Positions 35,285 through 44,963 of a stretch of DNA of 64,000 nucleotides are shown here, in pieces. A program made the translations under genes and the position numbers. Position 1 is the first letter of the stretch; the number at the start of each line of letters is the position of its first letter. Source of the DNA: Polyangia bacterium (GTDB taxonomy: Bacteria > Myxococcota_A > Polyangia > Fen-1088); the NCBI GenBank assembly GCA_036268875.1, contig DATATI010000066.1:150964-214963 (forward strand), written 5' to 3'. Below the pieces are notes generated by a model. The model saw nothing but the letters and a program-made list of their open reading frames with translations. It was not told the DNA's origin and did no database searches.

Positions 35285-37350
35285 CAGAGATCGGCTTGGG
35301 CGACCGAAAACTTGTTGTTCTGGCTGTCGATGACCTTGAAGCTGTTGCGGGCCTCCGCCGGCAACAGACCTTGCAGGTGACCCTGCTGGCCGCGTTCAAA
35401 GATGAAGAACTGGCGGGTGCCGCGGTGACGGCCAATCCAATCCTTCAACCGATCGTCGGCGCCCTCCTGATCGAACACGGTGCGATCCTCGGTCGGCCCT
35501 TCGTAGATTTCATTCTTCGTGTAGAAGGTCTCGCCTCGCCAGTACATCTGATAGGCCACCAGACGCTCTTGCGGTGAGCGGCGGGCGCGGTAGTAAGCGG
35601 CGATCGGCACCTTCTGCGACCAGTACGGCGCCACATCGCGCATGTAGACGTCCAGCAAGAAGAAGGTGAACACCACCGCCGCGCCGCTGAGCCCGACCAC
35701 CGCCCAGCGTCGAGTCCGCGCGAAGATGAGCCCGACCGTGGCGACCAGGAACAGCGCACAGAACACCATCAGCGGCGTCGAGAAATCCAGTCCCTCCGGC
35801 CACGGCCGCCCGCGCGGGTTGTGAATGTAGTCGTACGAAAACAACCACAGAAAATGTTGGGAGGCGTTCTTGGTCTCGACCAGATCCACCGTCACCAGCA
35901 AGAGCAGCGGAATCCCCAGCAGCGCTGCCGCCGCCGCCATTCGCCGCGCCCCGCGGGATATCACGTCGTCGATGAAGCAGCCGATGACGATGCACAGGCC
36001 CGGGATCGCCGGCAGCACGTAGTGGTGGAACTTGGTCATCGACATCGACACCACCGTGTACGCCGAGACGAACCAGATCGCGCCCAGGCGGATGATCCCT
36101 TGCTTGCGCACCTCGGCCGGCGTCTCCGGACCGCTGCCGGCGTGCGACGCCCGCATCACCGACCAGCCCAGGGCCGCCGGCGCCAGCGCCACCCACGGCA
36201 GCAACGAATAGCCAAGCTCGCGCAGGAAGTACTCGAACGAGCCGCGATCACCGTGACGGCCAAGCACCATGCGCCGCCAGTGGTTATCGCCGAACAGTTC
36301 GTTCCAGAACGGCAGGCCGTGGCGAATCAGCATGGCGTGGTGCCAGGGCACCGCCACCACCGCCATGCCGATCAGCGACACCACCACGCCGTAGAGAAGC
36401 TGCGCCCGCCGCAGCCGCCGCCAGTTCCAGGTGAACGCCAGATAGGCGAGAAAGATGATCAGCGGCAGCCCCAGGCCGGCCAGACCCTTCGCCAGCACCG
36501 CCAGGCCGCACAGGATGGCGGCGATGTAGAGATAAAGCGGCGCCTTGTACCGCGTGCGCGCCGCCAGAAACACGAAGGCGGCGAAGCCCAGGTAGTATGG
36601 AATCATCGCCACCGCGCCGTACATCTTCACGGTGTGGTCGCGCCAGGGGATCTCCACCTTCAGCTGATAGGAATCGATGATGAGCTGTGGGATGCAGACC
36701 AGCGCGAACAGGATCAGGCCGCCGTAGAACAGCCCGTGGTGCGGCCAGCTGCGCCAGCCGCGGCCCTTGCGCGGCAGCAGCTGATCTTCGTCGTCGAACA
36801 ACGCCAGACCGCCCAGCGCCAGCGCCATGGCCATCGGCCCGACGAACGCCATGTCGGTCATCGCTTGCCGCGCCACCAGGCTGTACATCGGCGCGGTGGC
36901 GACGATGATGGCGGACAGCACGCCGGCGCGCCGGCTGACGAAGCGCGCGGTGATCAAGTAAACAGCGTAGATGCCGAGAACGCCCATCAGAACGAACGGC
37001 GTCCGTACTGCCCATTCGGCTTTGTAGGTCAGGGCCATCTCGCCCGGATCGCCGCCGCGCAGGCCGACGCCGGCGATGTGCATGCCAATGCTCATCAGCC
37101 AGAAAGACAGCACCGGCTTGGACCAGAACACGTCCAGATCGCGCGGCGAGCCCGGCCACCACAGGCTGATGAAGTCGCCTCGGTAAGTCATCTGCCGCGC
37201 CACTTCCGAATAGTGGGTCTCCCACGGATCCCACAGGCCGTACGTCCCGGCCAGCGGCAGATACAGCAGTAGCCCGAACAGGATGACGAACAAGGCCATC
37301 TGCCGTTCGGTGAAGCGGTCGAAGAAACTCGGCGACGCTGGGGTGTTCAC
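35284..37350 (-). CDS. Glycosyltransferase family 39 (ArnT/PMT-like) membrane protein
   Basis: A 688-residue polytopic membrane protein with about a dozen hydrophobic helices. The first periplasmic loop has GLWDPWETHYSEVARQM, the Asp-Glu region typical of lipid-sugar-dependent GT39 enzymes, and the next loop FWSKPVLSFW. Such enzymes transfer a sugar from an undecaprenyl or dolichyl phosphate carrier to lipid A or protein. Acceptor and sugar are unknown here. The C-terminal 150 residues form a soluble domain. It starts at an ATG divergent from greB and overlaps glnE by one base; a functional link to glnE is not expected. Confidence 0.85.
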   Translation of the reverse strand: MNTPASPSFFDRFTERQMALFVILFGLLLYLPLAGTYGLWDPWETHYSEVARQMTYRGDFISLWWPGSPRDLDVFWSKPVLSFWLMSIGMHIAGVGLRGGDPGEMALTYKAEWAVRTPFVLMGVLGIYAVYLITARFVSRRAGVLSAIIVATAPMYSLVARQAMTDMAFVGPMAMALALGGLALFDDEDQLLPRKGRGWRSWPHHGLFYGGLILFALVCIPQLIIDSYQLKVEIPWRDHTVKMYGAVAMIPYYLGFAAFVFLAARTRYKAPLYLYIAAILCGLAVLAKGLAGLGLPLIIFLAYLAFTWNWRRLRRAQLLYGVVVSLIGMAVVAVPWHHAMLIRHGLPFWNELFGDNHWRRMVLGRHGDRGSFEYFLRELGYSLLPWVALAPAALGWSVMRASHAGSGPETPAEVRKQGIIRLGAIWFVSAYTVVSMSMTKFHHYVLPAIPGLCIVIGCFIDDVISRGARRMAAAAALLGIPLLLLVTVDLVETKNASQHFLWLFSYDYIHNPRGRPWPEGLDFSTPLMVFCALFLVATVGLIFARTRRWAVVGLSGAAVVFTFFLLDVYMRDVAPYWSQKVPIAAYYRARRSPQERLVAYQMYWRGETFYTKNEIYEGPTEDRTVFDQEGADDRLKDWIGRHRGTRQFFIFERGQQGHLQGLLPAEARNSFKVIDSQNNKFSVAQADL

Positions 37351-37435
37351 GTGGCACCGATCTTTTGCAACGAGCGCGGCGGAAGGTCCATCACTTTCGG
37401 TGGTCGCCGGTCGATCTGGGCTAGTCTGGCGGCGG

Positions 37436-37939
37436 ATGGCCGAAGAGAAGAAGCCGCCGCGCCCGGTCGAGAAGAATTACATCACCCCGGCTGGCTATAA
37501 GAAGCTGACCGAGGAGTTCGATTTCCTGCGCGCCAAAAAGCGCCCCGAGGTGGTCAGCGCCCTGGCCGACGCCGCCGCCGAGGGCGACCGCTCCGAGAAC
37601 GCCGAGTACATCTACCGGAAGCGCCAGCTGCGCCAGATCGACAGCCGCCTGCGCTTTCTGTCCAAGCGCCTCGACTTCGTGGCCGTGGTCGACCCGAGCG
37701 AGCAAAAACGCCGTGACCGGGTCTTCTTCGGCGCCACGGTCGAGGTGCAGGATGCGGAGGGCGCGTCGTTCGTCTACCGCATCGTTGGCGTCGACGAAAC
37801 CGACGGCACCGCGGGCGACGTCTCGTGGAAGTCACCGGTCGGCCGCGCGCTGCTGGGCAAGGCCCTGGACGACACGGTCATCGTCAAATGGCACGCCGGC
37901 CTGCGCGAGCTGACCATCATGACCATCGACTATCGCTGA
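37436..37939 (+). CDS. greB: Transcription elongation factor GreB
   Basis: Gre factors rescue backtracked RNA polymerase by stimulating transcript cleavage. The 167-residue protein has the coiled-coil with tip GDRSENAEY (the acidic residues that hold the catalytic metal) and a C-terminal FKBP-like domain (VFFGATVEV, RIVGVDETDG, SPVGRALLGKALDD). Spacing and the RQIDSRLRFLSKRLD segment favour GreB over GreA. ATG 37436 is chosen because homology begins soon after (NYITPAGYKKL). It is divergent from the GT39 gene and converges with the DUF2330 gene. Confidence 0.92.
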   Translation: MAEEKKPPRPVEKNYITPAGYKKLTEEFDFLRAKKRPEVVSALADAAAEGDRSENAEYIYRKRQLRQIDSRLRFLSKRLDFVAVVDPSEQKRRDRVFFGATVEVQDAEGASFVYRIVGVDETDGTAGDVSWKSPVGRALLGKALDDTVIVKWHAGLRELTIMTIDYR

Positions 37940-37950
37940 CGCCGCGTTCG

Positions 37951-39783
37951 TTAGCGCTGCCGGCGCGTTCGCGCCAAGGCCAGCCCCAGCAGCAACGCCA
38001 GTGCCGCCGCCGAGCCCGCGGGCGCGTCGCCCACGTTGCAAGCGCAGCCTCCGCCACCACCGGCGGTCGTCGCCCCCGGCATGACCCCGCCCACCGGCGT
38101 GGCCGGCGTTCCGTCGGGCATGAGGGCGCTGGGCGGCAAGGCCAGGGCCGCCGCCACCGCGCGGTTGTGCTTGGTGAGGTTCTGTTCGATCAGCGCGGCG
38201 TTGTCGGCCACGTGGTTGCCCTCGCCGCCCTCGGCGCGCTGGTAGGCGACGTCCAGCGACGGCCCTTGCAGCAGATCATCGCTCGGGTCGCCGCTGGCGC
38301 AGAAGTGCTGGTACCAGATCGATTCTCCGCCGGGCAGCACCCACTGCACGGGGGCGTCACAGTACAGGTACGCCTGGTTGCCGCACATGACGTGCGCCAC
38401 CGCGCGATGTTGGTTCGACAGGTTCGGCAAGTCCGGATTGAAGATGAAGATCGGATCGCTGGTCATCTCGATCGGCGAGATGTACGTGGCCAGCCGGGTC
38501 AGGTACGGATGCGCGTCGAACAGCGCCTGGCCGTCCCGCAGCGGCGCCATGATGGCCGTATCGATGGCGTCGGTCAGCATGTTCGAATCGAACGGAGCGA
38601 AGGCGCTTTTGTACTGGCTCCAGTAGGTAAAGTTGTTGCTGTAGAACTGCAGCTCGGGAACGCCCATGTCCTTCAGCGATTGCGGCTCCGGAATGAACTT
38701 TTCCAGCAAGGCCAGGAGCTGCGGCGTGCCGGTCAGGCCCTGGGTGATCAGCTGTTGCAGATACGACGGTGGGTCGGTGGCGTTGCGCAACGCCGCCAGG
38801 TCGATGCGCGGGTTCGGCCACAGCGCCTTGTCCAGGATGCGCGCGGTGCCGGCGTATTCGGCGATGAAGGCGTTGCCGCCCGCCTCATCGGCGGCCTCTT
38901 GCACCAGCTGGGCATAGTTGTATCCGCCGGCCTGCCAGTTGATCTTGGTCTCGTTGACAGTCAGCTCGAAGTAATTCTTCGGCACCGCCCGGCTGTCACC
39001 CAAAACCCACAGGTTGACGCGCAGGTTGTCCAGGGCGGCGATGGCGGTCAGGCGCAGCGGCACGCACGGGTCGGCGTTGCTGAAGGTCAGCACCACCGGC
39101 TGGATGGACTGGACGTTCTGTCCGTTCTGCAGGCGCACGGCCACGAAGTACTTATTTTCCAGCACATACTCGTTGATGATCGAGACCGCGTCGGCGCCGA
39201 CGTAGTACCCGTTGTCGGTCAGCCACTGCACCAGCTCGGCGCTGGTGCGATCAGTGGAATGAATGACCGCCGTGTCGTACGGCCCTACCGAGCCCATCGA
39301 GATCACCTGCACGCCGCCTCCAGGAGCTACCGCCGCGTCCGCCGATGCTGACGAACCGCCGGAGCCGGCAGCGAATCCCCCGGCGTTGTTCACCGGCGGC
39401 TCCGGCTTGCAGGTCCCCTCGACGCTGGTGTCGTATTGATAGCTCGGCTGGGTCACCCCGGCCACGGCGGTGAACATCTGATCGGTCCCCACGCCCACCG
39501 TCGGCGCGGCGTCGACCGGAACGATCCACGAGAACTTGGCCGCCGGGCCCGAATAGAAGATCTGGATGTGCGCCTGCACCGTCTGCACGCCGGTCTTCGG
39601 ATCGGTGGTGACGCCGAAGACGATGTTCTCGCCGCTCTGGGCGATGGGCAGCGGGGCGAACGGATTGGGCGGTGGTGAATCGCAGAACAGTCCGCCACAC
39701 GCCTTGGCCGGCCGGTGCCCGATGGCCAGAGCGGCCACGCCGAGCAGCAACCTCAACCCCAGTCGATAGTAGATGCGGTTCAT
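37951..39783 (-). CDS. DUF2330 exported protein with MYXO-CTERM-type sorting tail
   Basis: A 610-residue surface protein of unknown function. A signal peptide ends near AKA-C, followed by CGGLFCDSP, a typical DUF2330 start, and the beta-rich core (FSWIVPVDAAP, LVQWLTDNGYYV). A Gly/Ser/Ala-rich insert lies near 130-155. The C-terminus shows a Cys pair (CAC), a hydrophobic helix and a final Arg cluster (RTRRQR), the tripartite MYXO-CTERM signal used by myxobacteria to anchor proteins at the surface. It is adjacent to two NHL lipoproteins on the same strand, so the three may form a surface cluster. Confidence 0.88.
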   Translation of the reverse strand: MNRIYYRLGLRLLLGVAALAIGHRPAKACGGLFCDSPPPNPFAPLPIAQSGENIVFGVTTDPKTGVQTVQAHIQIFYSGPAAKFSWIVPVDAAPTVGVGTDQMFTAVAGVTQPSYQYDTSVEGTCKPEPPVNNAGGFAAGSGGSSASADAAVAPGGGVQVISMGSVGPYDTAVIHSTDRTSAELVQWLTDNGYYVGADAVSIINEYVLENKYFVAVRLQNGQNVQSIQPVVLTFSNADPCVPLRLTAIAALDNLRVNLWVLGDSRAVPKNYFELTVNETKINWQAGGYNYAQLVQEAADEAGGNAFIAEYAGTARILDKALWPNPRIDLAALRNATDPPSYLQQLITQGLTGTPQLLALLEKFIPEPQSLKDMGVPELQFYSNNFTYWSQYKSAFAPFDSNMLTDAIDTAIMAPLRDGQALFDAHPYLTRLATYISPIEMTSDPIFIFNPDLPNLSNQHRAVAHVMCGNQAYLYCDAPVQWVLPGGESIWYQHFCASGDPSDDLLQGPSLDVAYQRAEGGEGNHVADNAALIEQNLTKHNRAVAAALALPPSALMPDGTPATPVGGVMPGATTAGGGGGCACNVGDAPAGSAAALALLLGLALARTRRQR

Positions 39784-39801
39784 CAGGCCTCCAGACGACG
39801 G

Positions 39802-40983
39802 TTATTTGTAGGCGACGCGGACGCGGTTGTTGTGCGTGTCGGCGATGTACAGGTTGCCTTGCGGATCGAAGGCGATGCCGTAGGGACGGTTGAGCAACGC
39901 GCTGGCCGTCGGGCCGCCGTCTCCGGTGAACCCTTGCTGGCCGCAGTGGCCCACCGCCGTCGAGATGATCCCGGCCTGATCGACCTTGCGGATGCAGCTG
40001 TTCTCGTTATCGGCGATGTAGACGTCGCCGTCGGGGCTGACCGCCACGTCGGTCAGCGGGCTCAACTGCGCGGCAATCGCCGGGCCGCCGTCGCCGCCCA
40101 GACCCATCGTGCCGTCGCCGGCGATGGTGCTGATGATGCCGGTGGCGCCGTCCACCCGGCGCACGCGAAAGTGCGCGGTATCGGCGACGTAAAGGTTGCC
40201 GGCGGCGTCGATGTCCACCCGCCCGCCCGGACGCGCCGCCTGCCCCGGCGGAAATGCGAAGTGCGCCGCCGTGGCCGGCCCGCCGTCGCCGAGCTCGCAC
40301 ATGGTGGGATCGGCGCAGGGATCGGTGCCGGCGATGGTCGAGATGAAGCCCGTGGCGTGGTCGACCTTGCGCACGCGCTGGTTGGCCTGATCGCCGATGA
40401 TCATGTTCCAGTCGTGATCGAACACCACGCTGACCGGCAGGTTCAGCGCCGCCGCCGCCGCCGGGCCGCCGTCGCCGGAGTAGGCGCGCTGGCCGTTGCC
40501 GCAGGTATCGACCAGAACCCCGGTGGCCAGATCGACCTCTTTGATCCGGCTGTTGTGCCAGGCGGCGATCACCAGGTGCCCGTCCTGATTGAAGGCCACG
40601 CCGGTCGGATGATTCAGGCGATCGGTCGACGGATCGTCCGCGTTCAACCCCAGTTCGCCCAGGCCGGCGACGATGTGCAGCGTGCCGTCCGGCTGCAGGA
40701 CCCGGATGCGGTGGTTGTTCCAGTCGACGATGAAGGGCCGCCCGTCGGGACCGATGGTCACGTCCTGCGGAAGGTACAGCTTGGTGTTCACCGCCACCTG
40801 ATCGTCGGCGCCGTCGCCGGCGATGCCATTGCCGGCGATGGTGCAGATGGTCCCGCTGGCCGGCGTGCAGGCCGGCGCGTTGTTGTCCTGCGGTTTGCCC
40901 CCGCAGCCGACGCCGGCGGCGATCAACGATGCCAGCGCCATCTTCACCATGGTGCGCATTTGCTTTGAGGATTCGGCTCTCAT
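39802..40983 (-). CDS. NHL-repeat lipoprotein, second of a tandem pair
   Basis: A 393-residue exported protein. ATG 40981-40983 overlaps the stop of the upstream paralogue (ATGA). The N-terminus carries a lipoprotein signal, with hydrophobic LASLIAAGVGC and lipid attachment at that Cys. The rest is a beta-propeller of about six NHL repeats, each with a GDGGPA motif and an IADxxNxRVRxV strand. Such propellers bind ligands or act as scaffolds. It differs from its neighbour mainly in the first repeats. The tandem pair suggests gene duplication. Confidence 0.88.
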   Translation of the reverse strand: MRAESSKQMRTMVKMALASLIAAGVGCGGKPQDNNAPACTPASGTICTIAGNGIAGDGADDQVAVNTKLYLPQDVTIGPDGRPFIVDWNNHRIRVLQPDGTLHIVAGLGELGLNADDPSTDRLNHPTGVAFNQDGHLVIAAWHNSRIKEVDLATGVLVDTCGNGQRAYSGDGGPAAAAALNLPVSVVFDHDWNMIIGDQANQRVRKVDHATGFISTIAGTDPCADPTMCELGDGGPATAAHFAFPPGQAARPGGRVDIDAAGNLYVADTAHFRVRRVDGATGIISTIAGDGTMGLGGDGGPAIAAQLSPLTDVAVSPDGDVYIADNENSCIRKVDQAGIISTAVGHCGQQGFTGDGGPTASALLNRPYGIAFDPQGNLYIADTHNNRVRVAYK

Positions 40984-42176
40984 CGCGCCACCTTGCGAAT
41001 CATGTTGTTGAACGTGTCGGCGATGAAGAGGTCGCCCTTGGCATCGAAGGCGATGCCCCAGGGACGCCACAGCGACGCCGCCGTCGCCGGCCCGCCGTCA
41101 CCGCCGAAGGTGGCGTCGCCGTCGCCCGCGACGGTCGTGATGATCCCGGTCGTCATGTCGACCATGCGGACGCGGTGGTTGTCCGTGTCGGCGATGTAAA
41201 GGTTCCCGTCGGGACCGAACTCGATATCGCGCGGGTGGTTGACGGTCGCGTCGGTCGCCGGACCACCGTCGCCGGAGAAGCCTTCGTTGCCGTTGCCCAC
41301 GATGGTCTCGATGGTGTTGGCGGCAAAGTCGACGCGGCGGATGCGTTCGTTCTCCGTGTCGGCCAGGTACAGGCGATCCTGCGCGTCCAGCGCCACCGCG
41401 CCGCCCGGTTCGGGGTTGTCGCTGGCCTGCTGAAAATTCAGCGACGCCATCAGCGGCGGCCCGCCGTCGCCGGAGAATCCCAGCGTGCCGTTGCCGACCA
41501 CCGTGTCGATGATCTGCGGCGTCTCGGCGGCGATGCGCCGCACGCGGAAGTTTCGCGCGTCGACAATGTACAGCGCGCCAGTCATCGGGCTGAGCGCCAT
41601 GCCTTTCGGGTGGTAAAGCAGCGCGCCCGCCGCCGGCATGCCGTCACCCTTGAACCCGGGGCCGGCGCCGCAGGAGACGTCCATCAGCTTGGTCGCCGGG
41701 TCATAGTGCCGAACCTTGTGGTTGTGCCAGGCCGCCAGATACAGCGTGCCGTCGGGCGCGAATTGAATGTCGGTCGGATGATTCAGGTTGACGCTGGTGC
41801 CGAGAACGCCGGGCGGCACATTTTCGTCGCCGCTGTCCGGACCGTCGCCGATCTCGTCGGTGCCGATCACCGTCTCGAGCTTGCCGTCGGTGTTGACCCG
41901 CCGGACCCGATGATTCTGCCAGTCCAGGATGTACGCCCGATTGGTGGCGTCGAATTCAAGGTCCATCGGCCAGTACAGCGCCGACTGGCGCATCGCCAGG
42001 CCGTCGCCGTTGAAGGCGCCTTCGCCGCCCATGCCCACCCACGAACAGATGGTGCCGCTTTTGCCCGAACAGGCGACGTCGGTCGACTGTCCGCAGCCGC
42101 CGATGGCCATCGCCATCGCCACACTGACCATGCCCGCCAGATGCCCCCACCGGGTCCCTCCAGCCGGATGATTCAT
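40980..42176 (-). CDS. NHL-repeat lipoprotein, first of a tandem pair
   Basis: A 398-residue paralogue of the gene that follows. The ATG at 42174-42176 leads into a signal with AMAIGGC, a lipobox whose Cys is the likely lipidation site. About six NHL blades follow (FSGDGGPA, LYIADTDNHRVRMVD, FGGDGGPATAASLWRPWGIAFD). About 160 bases separate it from the upstream kinase gene, so it probably has its own promoter and leads the lipoprotein pair. Function is unknown; secreted NHL propellers in myxobacteria are often numerous. Confidence 0.88.
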   Translation of the reverse strand: MNHPAGGTRWGHLAGMVSVAMAMAIGGCGQSTDVACSGKSGTICSWVGMGGEGAFNGDGLAMRQSALYWPMDLEFDATNRAYILDWQNHRVRRVNTDGKLETVIGTDEIGDGPDSGDENVPPGVLGTSVNLNHPTDIQFAPDGTLYLAAWHNHKVRHYDPATKLMDVSCGAGPGFKGDGMPAAGALLYHPKGMALSPMTGALYIVDARNFRVRRIAAETPQIIDTVVGNGTLGFSGDGGPPLMASLNFQQASDNPEPGGAVALDAQDRLYLADTENERIRRVDFAANTIETIVGNGNEGFSGDGGPATDATVNHPRDIEFGPDGNLYIADTDNHRVRMVDMTTGIITTVAGDGDATFGGDGGPATAASLWRPWGIAFDAKGDLFIADTFNNMIRKVAR

Positions 42177-42336
42177 CGCGCGATTATCAAGCAGCACATG
42201 GCGCTGTCTAGGCAAGACTTGCACCAACTTTCGATGACGCGAAAACCAGCGCCTGCGGCCCTCTGCATCGAATTTTCGTGGTTCGTCCCAGGCGATCCAC
42301 GACTTTCTGATCGCGATCGCGTCGCGCGGCGCGGAT

Positions 42337-43506
42337 CTAGCCCCGGGTCTCTCCGCTGGCGGCGACGCACGGCAAGGTCAGCGTGAAGCGTGAACCGGTT
42401 CCCACCTTCGACTCGACCGAGACCCGACCGCCCATGGCTCGTACCAGCCGATCGATCAACGTCAGCCCCAATCCCGCGCCCGGGTGTCGCCGCTCCTCAC
42501 GGTGGTCGACCTGATAAAACCCGTCGAACAGCAGAGGCAGCATCGACTCCGGAATGCCGATGCCGGTGTCGGAGACGTGCAGGTTGACCCAGCGCCCATC
42601 CGCCGAGGCGTCGGCGTCGATCTTCAGCGTTCCCTGCTCGGTGAACTTGATCGCGTTGTCGACCAGATAACGCACGGTCTGGCTCAAGCGAAAGGAATCG
42701 GCGCGCACGCGCGGAAAATCGGCCGGCACGTTGACGATCAGGGCCAGCTGTTTGGCGCGCAGGTCGGCCATCTGCGACGCAACCGCGGCCTGCACCATGT
42801 TCTGGAGGTTCACCTCTTCGGGCGACATCGCCAGTGTCCCGTCTTCCAGGTTCGCCAGATCAAGAATGCGGCTCATCAGGTTCAAGACGCCTTCGCCGTT
42901 GCGGGCGATCACCTCCAGGTAGCGGCGCTGTTCGGGCGTCAGGGGACCGGCCAGGCCATCGCGGATCAGCTGCGTCAGCGACAGCAGCGCGTTCATCGGC
43001 GTGCGGATCTCGTAGCTGAGGTTCCCGATGAAGGCGTTCTTCAGGCGCCGCATCTCCGCCCCCTGTGTCTCCAATTCCGACAGGCGCGACCGCACGCGCC
43101 GCCGATCGAACGCCACCAGCACGTGATCGATGGTCTTCATCAGCACCGAGTAGTCGAACGGCTTGCGGAGATACGCCGCAGCGTCCACCGCCGCCGCTTG
43201 CGGGCTGGCGTCGGCAGAAATGGCGATGACCGGGATCAACGCCAGGGCCGGATCGTTCTTCTGCTGCACGCGAAACTGCCAACCGTCCATCGTCGGCATG
43301 CGCAGGTCCAAGATGATCAGGTCGGGAATGGTGGAGGAAGCCAGCGTCGACAGCGCCGCGCGACCATCGGTGCACATGTCGACGTGAAATCCCTCTCCGA
43401 CGAGGATCGATTCCAATGTCTTGCGGATGTCCTCGTCGTCCTCGACGATCAGGATCCGTCTTTCGGCGGGGTCGTTGGGCGTGTCTGCTAGCGCTTGCGA
43501 CTGCAT
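42337..43506 (-). CDS. Receiver-histidine-kinase hybrid with Tyr in place of the H-box His
   Basis: A 389-residue cytoplasmic protein. Residues 15-132 form a complete receiver (IVEDDED, phospho-acceptor Asp 67 in LILDLRMP, Lys 115 in LRKPF). The dimerization helix at 157-172 reads NLSYEIRTPMN where histidine kinases have SHELRTP; residue 165 is Tyr (codon TAC at 43012-43014). The ATPase domain looks intact: DNAIKF, DTGIGIP and GAGLGLTL. Without the His it cannot phosphorylate itself in the usual way, so it may act as an ATP-binding output module switched by the receiver. No sensor domain or membrane helix is present. Confidence 0.88.
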   Translation of the reverse strand: MQSQALADTPNDPAERRILIVEDDEDIRKTLESILVGEGFHVDMCTDGRAALSTLASSTIPDLIILDLRMPTMDGWQFRVQQKNDPALALIPVIAISADASPQAAAVDAAAYLRKPFDYSVLMKTIDHVLVAFDRRRVRSRLSELETQGAEMRRLKNAFIGNLSYEIRTPMNALLSLTQLIRDGLAGPLTPEQRRYLEVIARNGEGVLNLMSRILDLANLEDGTLAMSPEEVNLQNMVQAAVASQMADLRAKQLALIVNVPADFPRVRADSFRLSQTVRYLVDNAIKFTEQGTLKIDADASADGRWVNLHVSDTGIGIPESMLPLLFDGFYQVDHREERRHPGAGLGLTLIDRLVRAMGGRVSVESKVGTGSRFTLTLPCVAASGETRG

Positions 43507-43637
43507 AGGCTCCTTCGCCGGACCGCCCCCCGAACTTGCCGGCGCTCGATTTTACACAGACCGGGCGCGCGCTGTCTCGTTCGCTCTGACCATCGCGCCA
43601 ACAAACTGTGTTCGCGAACCGGCTAGAATGCCGCGCC

Positions 43638-44363
43638 ATGAGTGGCGACGACACCTACCTGGTGCTGGACATCGAGACCATCCCCGATCGCGATCTGTTC
43701 ACGCCGCCCGAACCGGTGGCGGGGATGGACCGTCCCTTCCCCCCGCTTTACGCCTGCCGCCCGGTGGTGCTGGGCGTGATGTGGTTAGACGCCGACCTTT
43801 GCTGCAAACGCATCGGCACCTTCGGCGAAAGCAAGGACGAGGTCGGGATGATGTCCGATTTCGCGGACTTCATGACCAAGTGGAAACCGCACCTGGTGAC
43901 CTGGAACGGACGCAGCTTCGATCTGCCGGTGCTGGCCTTGCGCGCCCTGCGCCACGGGTTGCCGTTCGGATGGTATTACCGAGGCGTCGGCTACCGCTAT
44001 CGATTCTCCGAGGAGGGGCACCTGGATCTGTGCGACGTCCTGGCCGATCACGGCGCCGCCAAGATGACGTCGCTGGACGGCGCCGCGCGGGTGATCGGCC
44101 TGCCCGGCAAGGACGGCGTCGACGGCAGCCAGGTCGAAGGACTGTTCAACGCCGGGCAGATCGAAGCCTTGCGCCGCTATTGCCTGTCGGACGTCGCGCA
44201 GACGGCGTTCGTGCTGCTGCGCTATCGGTTGGTGGCCGGCGATCTGGACCGCGACGCCTACCGCAAAGCCGCCACCGGCCTGCTGGCGGCGCTGGAAGCG
44301 GACGGACGGTTTCCGCGGTTGCTGGACGGCGTGGATCGGCGGCGGTTGTTGCTTGGCGACTGA
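43638..44363 (+). CDS. Predicted 3'-5' exonuclease, PolB exonuclease-like (DNA_pol_B_exo2)
   Basis: A 241-residue RNase H-fold exonuclease. Exo I is [10 protein letters not shown] near residue 10, Exo II lies in [14 protein letters not shown], and Exo III in [11 protein letters not shown]. The enzyme family is related to the proofreading domain of family B polymerases but stands alone. ATG 43638 is chosen over an upstream TTG because the first strand follows it. Its end overlaps the start of the methylpurine glycosylase gene by 11 bases, so the two repair-related genes are a unit. Confidence 0.85.
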   Translation: MSGDDTYLVLDIETIPDRDLFTPPEPVAGMDRPFPPLYACRPVVLGVMWLDADLCCKRIGTFGESKDEVGMMSDFADFMTKWKPHLVTWNGRSFDLPVLALRALRHGLPFGWYYRGVGYRYRFSEEGHLDLCDVLADHGAAKMTSLDGAARVIGLPGKDGVDGSQVEGLFNAGQIEALRRYCLSDVAQTAFVLLRYRLVAGDLDRDAYRKAATGLLAALEADGRFPRLLDGVDRRRLLLGD

Positions 44364-44952
44364 ACCACCGGCGCCACTGCCGCGGGAATTTTACGAGCGT
44401 CAAACGGCGACAGTGGCGCGCGCACTGCTAGGAAAGCTCTTGGTGCGCCGCACGCCCGCCGGTTCGCATGTGGCCCGCATCGTCGAGGTGGAGGCGTACC
44501 TGGGCGTGCGCGACGCGGCTTCTCACGCGCGGCGCGGACCGACGCCGCGGGCGGCGATCATGTTCGGCCCACCAGGATTTTTGTACGTCTACCTGATCTA
44601 CGGCATGCACCACTGCATGAACGTCGTCACCGAAATCGACGGCACCGCCGGCGCGGTGTTGATCCGCGCCGCCGAACCGCTGGCCGGGTTTTCCACCGAC
44701 GGCGCGTCGGCGCAAGGACGGGGGCTGCTCAGCGGACCCGGCAAGGTGTGCGCGGCGCTGGCGATCACCCTGCGCGACAAAGGCATCGATCTCACTCAGT
44801 CCGGCGCGTTCTTCGTCGCCGACGACGGCGCCCGCCCGCCCAAGCGCGCCACGTCGGCGCGCATCGGCGTGGACTATGCCGGCCAGTGGGCGGCGCGCAA
44901 GCTACGCTTTTATGTGCCCGGCCATCCGTCTGTTTCGGGCAAACCGCGCTGA
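44353..44952 (+). CDS. 3-methyladenine (alkylpurine) DNA glycosylase, AAG type
   Basis: A 199-residue base-excision repair enzyme that removes alkylated or deaminated purines. It has the AAG family blocks [48 protein letters not shown] with the intercalating Tyr and catalytic region, and ISGPGK-type [11 protein letters not shown]. No ATG is available before the conserved region; the likely start is a TTG at 44353 inside the exonuclease gene. It converges with the COQ10-like gene. Length is normal for the bacterial form. Confidence 0.92.
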   Translation: MATEPPAPLPREFYERQTATVARALLGKLLVRRTPAGSHVARIVEVEAYLGVRDAASHARRGPTPRAAIMFGPPGFLYVYLIYGMHHCMNVVTEIDGTAGAVLIRAAEPLAGFSTDGASAQGRGLLSGPGKVCAALAITLRDKGIDLTQSGAFFVADDGARPPKRATSARIGVDYAGQWAARKLRFYVPGHPSVSGKPR

Positions 44953-44963
44953 CCAGATGATGG

